60,000 nucleotides of DNA from Takakia lepidozioides (Eukaryota > Streptophyta > Takakiopsida > Takakiales > Takakiaceae), in NCBI GenBank assembly GCA_030704615.1, contig CM060734.1, positions 35,544,042 to 35,604,041 of the forward strand, given 5' to 3'. Below are positions 9,400 through 19,438 of this stretch, piece by piece. Position 1 is the first letter of the stretch. Every line of letters starts with the position of its first letter. The notes beneath the pieces were generated by a model. That model was not told the DNA's origin. It did not search any database and worked only from the letters and a program-made list of their open reading frames with translations. The position numbers and the translations under genes were made by a program.

Positions 9400-10680
9400 A
9401 TGGGGTCGGGCAAGCCAAAGCGAAAGCGGAACGGCCCAAAAGATGATGATCCTGGTGAGCCCGATGGGGGCGACGTGTCACCGAGGCGGCCGTTTGAGGA
9501 AGCGATGAATGTTTCCGAAAATGAGGCCGCTCAGGAGCGGGAGGAATCCGAGGAGTCGGAGCCCGAGGAATCCTTGAGAGCTCCGACAAACCAAGAGATG
9601 CCTCCCATGCCGGCAGCCTTTTGGGAAGGGTTGTTGGCGCAGTTTGGCGGGACGTTGAAAGACGTGTTGAAGGCGGCTAATGCCACTTCCACTAAGACAA
9701 AGTTTAAGGTGAATCCTAAGGAACCCGGCACCTTCGAGGGCATTCGAAACCGGAAGGCACTCAACACCTGGCTCCTGGAACTAGAGCAGTACTTCCGGGT
9801 GGCCAAGTTGAGTGACGAGGATCGGGTGGAAGTGGCTCCCACCTATTTGAGGGGCTATGCTCAACAATGGTGGCAGAAACGCCTTCACGACCGAGGCCCA
9901 AGCCCGGAAACCTTGAACTGGAGTGGGTTCAAGGAATTGATAAAGAGAGAGTTTGTGCCCCTCAACGCATCCTGGCTTGCCCGGGACAAGATGAGGAATT
10001 TGAAGCAAACAGATGACATTCGGGGGTATGTCCAGGCTTTCAATGTGCTGTTGCTCGAAGTCGCGGACATGGCAGAACCAGAAATGGTCTTCAACTTTGT
10101 GGCGGGACTGGCCCCATGGGCCAGGTGGAAGTTGAAGGAGAAGCCACCCAAGACTTTGAACGAGGCAATTGAGAGGGCTGAATGTTTCTCGGATGTCCCT
10201 AGGGGTGAGAGACAAGGTCGTACGGAGCTGAACCACAAGAAGACCCGGCGGGAAGGTGACTTTTTCCGACCGGAAAAGAAGTGGGATAGGCCACGCGGCG
10301 ACAATGGCACGTGGAAATCAAAGGGAGGGCCTTCACACGTCAAGGCGGCACCCGGTGCTTCGAAAGGAAAAGCGGGTGGAGCGGCTTATGGCGGACAGAA
10401 GGCAACCTTTGATGGAGTGTGTTTCAATTGCGGGGAGCCCGGGCACATGGCCAAGAAGTGCACAAAACCTCGACAATTGAACATGACTCGGGCAACCACG
10501 GAGCTGTTGGAAGATACAATCAGTCGCTTGGTGGAAGCGGTGGTCGCCAGGACTTGCAAGGTAGGCAACTATTCTTGTGAGTTGTATCAGGAAACTGGCG
10601 CCCTGCGTAAAGGGAGTCAGTTATTGTTCGTGGATGGGATAATATCCGGAACTAACGTGTCGTTGTTGGTGGACACATGA
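9400..10680 (+). CDS. gag: gag of the chromovirus
   Basis: 426 codons from ATG 9400 (MGSGKPKRKRNG) to a TGA at 10678. An acidic low-complexity N-terminus (E/S-rich, residues about 25-70) precedes the retrotransposon gag capsid domain (residues about 110-270; LNTWLLELEQYF, YAQQWWQKRL). A basic linker follows, then a CCHC zinc knuckle CFNCGEPGHMAKKC (about residues 345-360). The frame opens upstream within the primer-binding site, but the first ATG in good position is 9400. The terminating TGA sits inside the protease catalytic triplet (D-T-stop-A-S), so gag and pol were once one frame and the stop is a mutation rather than a true gag end. Confidence 0.88.
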   Translation: MGSGKPKRKRNGPKDDDPGEPDGGDVSPRRPFEEAMNVSENEAAQEREESEESEPEESLRAPTNQEMPPMPAAFWEGLLAQFGGTLKDVLKAANATSTKTKFKVNPKEPGTFEGIRNRKALNTWLLELEQYFRVAKLSDEDRVEVAPTYLRGYAQQWWQKRLHDRGPSPETLNWSGFKELIKREFVPLNASWLARDKMRNLKQTDDIRGYVQAFNVLLLEVADMAEPEMVFNFVAGLAPWARWKLKEKPPKTLNEAIERAECFSDVPRGERQGRTELNHKKTRREGDFFRPEKKWDRPRGDNGTWKSKGGPSHVKAAPGASKGKAGGAAYGGQKATFDGVCFNCGEPGHMAKKCTKPRQLNMTRATTELLEDTISRLVEAVVARTCKVGNYSCELYQETGALRKGSQLLFVDGIISGTNVSLLVDT

Positions 10681-13600
10681 GCGTCGCACTCCTTCATGAC
10701 GCCGGCGGTGGCGCGAAAGTTGGGACTCCCGACAAGTGACGTGGGGGCCTCTATTGAGGTGCGCTTTGCCAAAGGAGAACCTCGTTGGCGACAAGGTTGG
10801 CGTTTGATGTTCCTCTTCAACTGGGGAGTTGGGAGGGACGTGAGAACTTCACTATCTGCAAGATCGATGGAGTGGATCTCATTTTAGGGATGACCTTTTT
10901 GAGCAAATCCGGAGTGGTCATAGATGGCCGCAAGAGAGTAGTCTCGCTGCCATGTGGGAATGGTGGCGAGGTTTTACGAGTGTCGGAAACGCCCAAATCC
11001 GTGGGAGGGCGAATAAACCTTCTGTCAGCAAAGGAGTGGGCCGTGGAGGAGGCACACGAGTCCCAGTTTTTGCTTTACATTAGAGAAGTGAAAGGAGAAG
11101 GCGATGGGAGCCGAGCCCAGATTGGATCAAGGGGATTTTGGAGAAATACCAGGATGTGATGCCGGAGGATTTACCAAGCGGCTTGCCACCGCGAAGAGGA
11201 GTTGACCACAAGATTGAGGTGATACCGGGATCGGAACCACCTGCCAAGGCGCCCTACCAGTTGAGCCACAGAGAGTTGGTCGAGCTGAAGACTCAGCTCA
11301 AGGATCTAATGTCAAAGGGGTACATCCGGCCGAGTAAGTCACCTTACTGAGCCCCGGTGCTATTCGCAGACAAGAAGGATGGGACGCTGCGGATGTGTGT
11401 CGATTACAGGGCTTTGAATAAGGTGAGTATTAAAAACCGGTACCCTTTGCCAAGGATCGACGACCTTTTCGACCGGTTGGCAGGAGCGAAGTATTTCAGC
11501 CGGATCGACTTGGGCTCCGGCTATCATCAAATTCGGGTGGCGGAAGGAGACGAGGAGAAGACCGCGTGCATGACAAGGTATGGTTCATATGAGTTCTTGG
11601 TGATGCCTTTTGGGCTCACTAATGCACCGGCGACCTTTAGCACGCTGATGAACAGCCTTTTTCAGGAGTGGTTGGATGACTTTGTGATCGTGTACATCGA
11701 CGACATCTTGGTGTACTCGAAAACAAAGGAGGAACACCTGGAGCACCTCAAAAGGGTGTTCCAAAAGTTGCAGGAAGGGAAGCTGTACGCCAAAGCTTCA
11801 AATGCGAATTCGGGGTCACGAAAGTGGAGTTCTTGGGGCATGTGATTACACAGGATGGGATTAAAATGGATGACAGAAAGGTGAAGGCGATCTTGGACTG
11901 GGAGCCTCCGACTTCGGTCTCGGGAGTGCGATCCTTCCTAGGACTCGCCTCCTATTACCGGAAGTATGTGAGAAATTTCGCCAAGATCGCGGGGCCGCTG
12001 TCGGACCTTCTGTGTAAATCCAAAGTCTGGGTATGGAACACATTTTGTGGCCAAGCTTTTGCTGAATTGAAGCAGCGGATGGCAGAAGCTCCAGTCTTGA
12101 AAATCCCGGAGTTCGATCGTCCATTTGAGATTCATACAGATGCGTCGGACTTCGCGATTGGGGATGTACTTATGCAAGATGAACGTCCAGTGGCTTACAA
12201 AAGTAAGAAACTGAATGAAGTGGAGCGACGGTGGCCGACGCACGAAAAAGAGATGAAGGCGGTGGTGCACTGTCTTGAGCTTTGGCGCCACTATGTTGGT
12301 TCCAACCCAGTGAAGGTGTTCACGGACAATGTCACGGTGAAGTATTTTGCCACGCAGCCCAAGTTGTCCCCAAAACAACTTAGGTGGCAAGATACTTTGG
12401 CGGTGTTCGACGTGGATATCCAGTACAAACCGGGACGAGACAACGTGGTGGCCGATGCTTTAAGTAGAAAGCAGCAGCTCTTGTTGGTGTACAAGGGCGA
12501 GACGGCGCTCCAAAGGAAGATCCGGAAGGCTTACCGGAAGGATGAGCTGGCGAAGTCCGTGATGCAGGACTTGAGGATGGGGGTTAAATCGCAGTTCCAC
12601 TTGCAAAATGGACTGCTCCGGTATAAGCAAAAACGTCTCTACGTGCCAAAGGGAGGGATCAGAGATAGCCTCTTGAGAGAATGCCATGATAGCCCGCTTG
12701 CGGGCCACGGCGGAGCCAAGCGCACTGCGGCACTCTTGAAGAAAGAGTATTTCTGGCCCAAACTGAGGGAGGAGGCAGAGGAGTATGTCAAGACATGCAC
12801 CACATGCCAACAAAACCGGAGCGAGTACAAAAAGCAAGCGGGGCTGTTACAAACCCTTGCCGATTCCAGAGGGGACTTGGGAAAGCGTCTCGATGGATTT
12901 CATGACTGCTATGCCGCTGTCAAAAGGATTCGATGCAATCATGGTGGTGGTGGATAGGTTCAGTAAAATGGGCCATTTCATCCCCACCAAGGAGACGGCA
13001 ACGGCGCAGGAGACAGGGCGACTTTACTTCGCCCACGTCTTAAAGCATCATGGAGTCCCGAAGGATATTGTCTCGGACCGCGATCCAAAGTTTACGAGTA
13101 AATTTTGGAGGACACTTTGGAAGAAATGGGAGACGAGGCTGAAGATGAGCACCGCCTTCCGACCTACGACGGACGGCCAAACGGAAAGAGTGAATTCCGT
13201 AGTGAAGCAATTCTTGCGGAATTACGTGTCGGCAGACCAATCAGACTGGATGGAACACTTAGACGCGGCAAAAATCTGTTATAATAACACAGAACACTCC
13301 GCAACGGGAGTTTCCCCTTTCGTATTGGTCTATGGAAAAGCACCTCTGGTGCCGACAAGTTGGGCCGCCCAGGACGTTGAGGAACCGGCAGTAGCGGCGG
13401 TACTGGAAGAACGCGAGCGTTTGTTGAAGCTCGCAAAGTACAACATTGCCAAAGCTAGGAAACGGTATGAAAGGCAGGCGAATCGGAAGCGGAGGGAAGT
13501 GAAGTTTGAGGCAGGCACAGAGGTCTGGTTGAACATCAAGAATTTCCGACTACCTCCGGAAGTGAGTCCGAAGTTCGTACCTCCGTATGCGGGACCCTTT

Positions 13601-13960
13601 CGCATTCGGAAGGTTATGAATGAGGATGTGTATGAATTGGAGCTGCCGGCAAATAGCAAGGTGCACCCAGTATTCCATGTCTCCCTTTTGAAGCCTTACT
13701 TCAAAGATGAAGCGCGTCCGAATCGACATCAAGTGTTGCGTCCGCCACCTATGCTGTTGGATCATGAAAATGAACCTGAGTACGAGGTGGAGGCAATACT
13801 TAAGTCGAGGAGGTTCAAGAACCGAGAAACGGAGTATCTCGTCAAATGGAAGGGCTATCATCATGTGGAGGCATCTTGGGTATGTGCCTCAGAAATGGGA
13901 AACGCATCCGAGGCGGTTGCAGCTTTCGAAGGGCGACCTCAAAAGCGGAAGAAACGTTGA
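10681..13960 (+). pseudogene. pol: Broken pol: protease, reverse transcriptase, RNase H, integrase, chromodomain
   Basis: The protease continues after the TGA as ASHSF. There is a frameshift near 10785 and another near 11100. The reverse transcriptase (about 11200-11830) carries YIDD at 11693-11704 and a TGA at 11348-11350 in the SPY-GAPVLF block. A one-base deletion near 11802 precedes RNase H (about 12120-12480; HTDASDFAIG, DNVVADALSR). The integrase zinc finger (H-H-C-C, about 12690-12830; CTTCQQ) is followed by a one-base insertion near 12851. The catalytic core has the D-D-E set in MDFMTA, SDRDPKF and DGQTERVN. A chromodomain lies at about 13780-13890 (EYLVKWKGYHH) before a basic tail. 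All domains are present, so this is a chromovirus by domain order, recently disabled. Confidence 0.92.
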
Positions 13961-14864
13961 TGGGGACATCAACCTTGGAGCGTGGGGGAGGAAATGCATG
14001 CTTAGCCCGGCGTAGCTAGCTTAGGAATCCGATTGCAAAAACTTGTATTGTACAAAATTTGTTATAAAGGAAATGGATTCCAAATGTTGTGCGTCCTATT
14101 TTTGTTTGGAATGGTGATGCATGGTATGGTTGGCTAGTGTGTAGAATGCATGCTAGCTTATAAAAGTGGGAGAGGTAAATTGGGTTAATCGTGTGTTTGC
14201 GTAGTGCCGAAAATCGGGTGACCCCATCCAAGGGGCAAAAAACTTGCGCCTTCTTTGGGAGTTCACGTGCTAGTGCGCACCTGGCGCGTGCGCGTACTAT
14301 AACCTGCGCTACCGAGGGGTTGCCTTGTAGTGCGGGCTAACGCGGAAGCTACGTGCTTCCGTTCACGTACTATAATCGTGTAGCCTCGGGACGAAGTCGT
14401 AGTGCGGCTTCGGCGTGTTCCCGTACCTCAGGCCAGCATTCCAAGGCGGACCCAATTGTAGTGATTGGGGCGCACGGTTGGTTCAAGGTTATCTTCCTAG
14501 TCAAAGAGGGTTCTAGGTGAACCCTTGCTCAAGGTGATGCCAAAAACGGCATCATGAGCGGTCGCAAGCAATGTTGTTGCAGTAAGGCGATTCGATCCTC
14601 GGGGAGGATCGTTCCTTGGCCTTGAAGTAGGCCAAGAAGAGTGCACTGGGAGGAGCTTGAGAGGCTCCACCCTTGGCCGGGACTTGGAGGAAGTCGGCCG
14701 AACTAGCTAGTGGAGAGTAGAGTCAAGTGTGGGGTTTGGTTCTTTGCCATGGGACGCCATGGTACGGAAACAAACTCCTTGATGTGGGACGCCACAACTT
14801 GGATGTTCGTTTCTACAAAATGACAAGTCGATGAGGACATCGACTCCCTGTTGGTAGGGGTGTG
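13961..14864 (+). other. Long structured 3' non-coding region of the chromovirus
   Basis: About 900 bp lie between the pol stop and the 3' LTR with no frame. It holds a series of short perfect hairpins: GGAAGC/GCTTCC (14344-14360), CGATCCTC-GGG-GAGGATCG (14593-14611), CTTGGCC/GGCCAAG (14615-14636), GGAGC/GCTCC (about 14650-14670), a GGCC-GACTT pair (about 14675-14700) and GTCGATG-AGGA-CATCGAC (14827-14844). The last is 20 bp before the LTR. A plausible but weak polypurine tract (GGTAGGGGTG) adjoins the LTR. Confidence 0.7.
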
Positions 14865-15578
14865 TGTCGCGGCCCTTTGCCTTGAGGGCAGGGGGTCGGG
14901 ACACATGAGGGGCTGCCCCTGTGGTGGGGGCAACGGCAGCGATAGGTATGGGGGCTGAAGCACCCTTGAGTGCCCAAGGCACTCAAGGAGGCGGAGGCAC
15001 TCACTAGGTGGAGCCCCGCACACCGGGTTGCGGTGGGGTGGCTCCACAAGGGGTGGTGGTAGCTTAGCGGGACTTAGTGGGGGTGGCATAGGACTCACCA
15101 TGGGGCGGAGACCTCGTGGTGGGAGTCGTGGGGAGTCTTGGGACTCATCACGGTCCATTGGGCCGGGTGAGTGGGCCAAGACTCACCGCGACTCACCACC
15201 GGGAATCGAGGGTCTCCGTGGTGGTTCGCCATAAAATGGCATGGCTGGTTGTGAAACCCCCGCGGACAGCTACAGAAGTATATATAGGGAGTAGTAACCC
15301 CGAGAACGGTGCAAGCCCGTTGGTGACCAAAAACTAGTGAGTAAGCGAGCGAGCCGGAAAGCGACCAAAGAGTGGGGAGCTGTTCCGGACTGCCAACTAC
15401 CAAAGGGAATTCCCGCTGGTTCCAAAGGGTGGAGGGTTCTTTGAGAACAAAGGGGGACCGTTATGCCCCGGTGAGCAGCCGAAGCTCCAAGTTGGCCCGG
15501 CGGCCAGGTTGGGAGTCAGGCGCGCGCATCAAAGCGAGTAACTATGACTTGAAGGGGACCGAAGTGAGGTGCGTGACA
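14865..15578 (+). repeat. 3' LTR (714 bp)
   Basis: Matches the 5' LTR throughout, starting TGTCGCGG and ending GCGTGACA. Small deletions account for the 12-bp length difference. It is followed by the GTTGC target duplication (15579-15583). Confidence 0.93.
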
Positions 15579-15981
15579 GTTGCGTTGCATGCTATGTGGG
15601 CATGCTCGTGGTGCCGCCACTATGCTGGTGTGGATCAATGCTCAGAGTTGGCATATGGGATTTTGACACCACCTTTGAGAGTTTCCGGATGGAAATTGGT
15701 TATATCCACACTGCTTGTGATAGTGGTAGTGGATATGACTAGTAGCAGCTGACAAGACATAGGAGGCCAATCTCATAGGAGTCAATATCCGAGATCTCAG
15801 GCTCAGTTTCACAGGTTGCAAGACGGCGACTAACGATGGGACAGCTCTTGCACCCGGCCTCTTGATTTATCGAGTTTGAGTGTAGTAGGGATAGTGGTGG
15901 AGGACTTAGTGAGACATGACCACTATCACATCTTGTGGCTACCTGGACTTAGAGGGACCTAAGCGCCAGCTAGGGGGCGAT
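15579..15981 (+). pseudogene. PHD-finger-like C-terminus of the older gypsy pol, plus its 3' untranslated part
   Basis: Joined across the nested insertion, the old pol frame enters a CxxC motif (CMLC, 15587-15598), then GHARGAATMLVC. After a one-base shift comes DQC, then WHMG. A TPPL-like segment leads to FPDGNWLYPHC (about 15682-15714) in the third frame. This is the Cys4-His-Cys3 order of a PHD finger, with one Cys (before Leu-Thr-Pro-Pro) and one near the end (Cys to Tyr) lost. Stops follow. PHD fingers bind histone H3 tails; here it sat after the integrase, where chromoviruses carry a chromodomain. Confidence 0.65.
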
Positions 15982-16150
15982 TGTGATGGACTAGCGGCAG
16001 TCTAGTGGTGGACTAATAGCTGCACTAGTGGTGGCTAGTGGCAGCCTAATGGTGCACTAGTGATGGACTAGTGATATATTAGTGTTTGGTGTACACATGT
16101 GTTGTGTGGTTGTGGACAACGATGTAGTTGTGTAGGGATATGTATGCGCA
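15982..16150 (+). repeat. Probable 3' LTR start of the older gypsy element, with CTAGTGGTGG repeats
   Basis: A polypurine-like TAGGGGGCGAT (15971-15981) is followed by TGTGATGGACTAG, the usual arrangement at a 3' LTR. The first 100 bp are built of imperfect CTAGTGGTGGACTA units. No 5' partner is in the window and the end is not defined. Confidence 0.5.
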
Positions 16151-16539
16151 CGACAATAGGAATGGCAAATCCCAGGCCTACCTCTCTTTTGATCCTCTAG
16201 GTGCAAAAAATGACAACATCTAGTCTCTTTGTCTCTTCTCTAAGCTACAGAACCTACTCATTTTCGGCAAATCTCCTTTGGTTACTGGTCACGGGCCAGT
16301 GTTCCTTTTTTCATCCTTCATGGATTGTACTCCGAGGTTATTTTTTTCTCGTATTTTTAATATATTCCTAGCCCTTCTATCGGCCTTTAGGTTTATGTTT
16401 GATCCCAAGATAACCACAATCGCTGATTCTCAAGACTGTTATGAGATAAGGGTATGTTGCCTTCTCACGGGTAAACCCAACCCTCCCTCTCCGCCCAATC
16501 TTTTCCATTACATTGGCTCCTTTTGTTGGTTCCTATCTG

Positions 16540-17850
16540 CACCCTTGAAGCTACTTCAATTCAACCAAGGGGAATGGATGTGGAGGAACAAAACCCATGA
16601 GTCTTTTTTTAATGGTGAAATTGCGCTATTCGCTGTTATTACCAAAGAGACGTTTTGATCGCAAGTGGAGCTGCAAATGGACTCATTTGCCCGGCCCTCT
16701 AATTGCATGGAAAATGGTCTGGAAAGATATATGAAAGAAGCATAGGGCTTCCAAAGTGACAGCATTTTTATGGAAGATTGCTAATCGAATTCTGCCAGTG
16801 GCTTTGGTTTTCTCTGACTCCTCTGATGCCTGTGCTTCCTGCAATCTTTAATCACCTGAAAGTGTCGAACACTGCCTGGTGGACTGCCCCTTTGCTCAGG
16901 CTGTTTGGAGGAAAGCTTTTACCTTGAACTCCCTTTGGAACCCCAATCTTACTTACTCTTCTTCTACTCTTTTGCTTGATGTTAAAGAGGGAAACACCTT
17001 CTGAACCTGTCCTGTGTGGGAATCGTTAAGAGGGATCATTTTGTGGAACATATGGAAGATGAGATGTGCTGTTGTTTTCCAAAATGTAAGGCCATGTTTG
17101 CAGAGATTGTTGTATTGGGCTCATTCAGACCTGGTATCTGAGGCCGAAAGGTGTGGTCTGTCATTGTCACAGCTTTTTCCAAGTGTGGTGAAACAAAGAG
17201 GAACCAGCTGCTTGCCTCATTTGACAGCACCCGGGGGAAACATGGTATCTTCGGCAGAAGAATTTCAGACTCTCGGGTGGTATGGACAGACAACTTCCCT
17301 ACCTGCTGGCAAAAATATTAGCTCCAACTTTCCCCTCTGGATGCAGATGACTCAGAGATCAATTGGAGGCATAAACGCAGCTCTAGGATAAGCAAATCGA
17401 AGACTCAACTATCCTTTGATGCTCCGAAGCGTAAAAGGGGTAATACTATGTAGTTTTTTGCTAGCTAGGTGCTGGTGCTGTAGGTTCCCTATCCCTTCTC
17501 TTTAGCTCTCCCCTTGTTGGCAGATCCTTCTTGATACATGATCTGCCTACAGTGGCTTGGCTCTTCCTTTTAGTTTAGTTTTTATGAGCAGTCCTTGCCC
17601 TGTGACTCCTCTCGTTTGCTGTTCCTTCTACAGCATCCATCCAGTGCCTGCTGGCAGTTGCTTGACTCTTCCTATTGTTTAGATTTAGAGGGCAATCCTT
17701 GCCCTGTCTCTTCTCTCTCCCCCATGGTGTTTTGGTCTCAGAGTGGAACCTCCTTACTCTGCCTTATGGCTCTCTCTAAGGTTATTTTTTAAAATTCAAT
17801 AAAGTTTTACAGGGCTACAATTGTTCTCTTAAAATTTAAAAAAATAAAAA
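16540..17850 (+). pseudogene. 5'-truncated LINE, C-terminal zf-RVT region and 3' end
   Basis: Plus-strand frames 16760-17150 read VTAFLWKIANRILPV, then CASCNL, SVEHCLVDCPFAQAVW and LRGIILWNIWKMRCAVVFQN. This is the zinc-binding zf-RVT domain that ends many plant LINE ORF2 proteins. Several stops interrupt it. The 3' end has AATAAA near 17797 and A-rich sequence at about 17837-17850. The frame at 16278-16658 may be more of the same ORF2 but shows no clear motif. Confidence 0.7.
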
Positions 17851-18714
17851 TGGCCGTGATTTTTCAATGAAGCCCAACGGAAACCGGCCGATAAGCAGAA
17901 CGGTGAGTATTCGTTGCGTTTCAAAAATTTCGATACATTTGCGAGAGAGAAGCGGCAAGACAAGTGTTCTTGCGTTTGATTTGCCGCTCATCGTTTTCTG
18001 GATCGTTGTTTGTGCACGGGGAGCTGTTTTGTTTTGGCGCTGACACATATGTGACACCCCGCATGGGAGATAGAGTGTGAAGAATCCGGGGGAGTGCTCT
18101 ACGATTGTTTTCAGTTCAGACGACAGATTCCTGAAGAAAATCTCACGTTGGAGGGACTAAGGAGGACGCATGTCAGCTGCAAGAACGTGACTGTGGATGA
18201 AGGCAAGGAAGACGACGGGGCCAAGGGCAGAGGTACATTCCCTTGGGAATGGGAAAGAATGTTGGTGGTGTTATAAGGTAGGTGATTTTTTCCGCGGAGC
18301 TTGGTCTGACTACTTGTCTGCTCTCGAATGATAGATAACAAGCTTGAGTAAATGGGTGGTGTTACAGCACTTTACATAGTGACCAGTGCTCAGGACGATT
18401 TGAAGGACTGGGGGCATTGCAATGGCATTAGAGGCAAGGGGAGGATATAGTGGAAGAGATTGATAGGGAATGAGAGGGATATGTGTGGAGAGAAAAGGGG
18501 GCTGCAGGCCGCCGAATAGAATCTAGGCTAAATACGTTGGATCTGGCATCTTGTTTGGGAAAATGCAGAGAATCAAAAAATAAAGCGGGACACGATATAT
18601 AATGATAACTACCCAGGCAGGAAGGTTCGGCTTAAGCAAAAAGTTTAATGCAGCAATGGGGCAGCAAGAGATGCAAGAAAAGTGAAGGGGTCAACCAGGA
18701 GATTCAGCTGAAGT
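17851..18714. other. Upstream region of the repeat-protein gene, no supported exon
   Basis: A 60-codon frame (18094-18276; EENLTLEGLRRTHVSC) with a GT after GGCAGAG near 18232 could be a 5' exon of the downstream gene. There is no independent support. Confidence 0.3.
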
Positions 18715-18975
18715 GTGCTGAAGGTGGGGAGCTGCAGGGTTGTTTTGGTTACTTCCGTTGTGGAAACTGAGTCAGGGGCCGAGGCAAGTAGGATTGTAGG
18801 TGAACAGGGGAGCCATGTATCACATCAAGAAATTGGACTTTTAGAAAGAAGGTGTACAAAGGTACGTGCACTTAAATTTGCCTACAGAAATGGAGAGGAA
18901 GCGAGCAAAGTTGTGGTAGGTGAGGGAGGGAAAGTACTCGACCAGGAAATTGCAATGAATTTTGGAGACATGTAA
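18715..18975 (+). CDS. Short ORF with an internal repeat, unassigned
   Basis: 86 codons that contain two related segments, EASRIVGEQGSHVSHQEI and EASKVVVGEGGKVLDQEI. No known domain is recognised. It lies 460 bp upstream of the 603-codon repeat protein in the same direction. It could be part of the same gene (an earlier exon, or a section separated by mutation); that link is inferred from position and similar composition only. Confidence 0.25.
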   Translation: MLKVGSCRVVLVTSVVETESGAEASRIVGEQGSHVSHQEIGLLERRCTKVRALKFAYRNGEEASKVVVGEGGKVLDQEIAMNFGDM

Positions 18976-19438
18976 CTCCCTGAAGGATGCTCGTAGCCTT
19001 GGACTCTATCACTGCAAATATCACAAGAGAAACAGTAGAGGATGAGTTTTTGACAGAGGAAGGTGGGAAGACGGCTGGGAGCTTCTGCTTTAGGTCTGGT
19101 GGCGCACATAGGGATTTGAAACCTAGTCCTTAGCAAGACTCAGCCAATGAAGGGACTATGGCTGACTTGGGAGAGCAGACAGGCGCTCTTGTTCGTGAGA
19201 TGTTTGAAAAGGGGCAAAAGGATTCCGATATTTTAGATACCATTGAAGAATGTAGGTTGGGTTGAACATGTATAAGACTCGACAGATATCTGGACAGAGG
19301 CATTTATATCTCCAGGTTGGTGTTTTGAGGGCCTTGTGCAAGAGAGAAAAGGTGTGGATAAGGCTCTCTCCTCCTGTCCATTGGTGACCTGGCCTACCTA
19401 TCATTGTGTTTGTGACCAGATTGGCTTAGCTCAAGAAC

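Larger units (their letters stand above)
8619..15578 (+). mobile_element. Complete but disabled Ty3/gypsy chromovirus, 6960 bp
   Basis: The element has two LTRs (8619-9344 and 14865-15578), each beginning TGTCGCGG and ending GACA. A primer-binding site complementary to initiator tRNA-Met lies at 9347. gag carries a CCHC knuckle; pol follows in the order protease, reverse transcriptase, RNase H, integrase, chromodomain. An unusually long 3' non-coding region comes before the 3' LTR, and a GTTGC target duplication flanks the whole. It is nested inside an older gypsy relic. Two in-frame TGA codons and about four frameshifts interrupt the coding region, so this copy cannot make its enzymes, although its LTRs remain alike (roughly ten substitutions plus small indels by eye). 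Confidence 0.95.
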
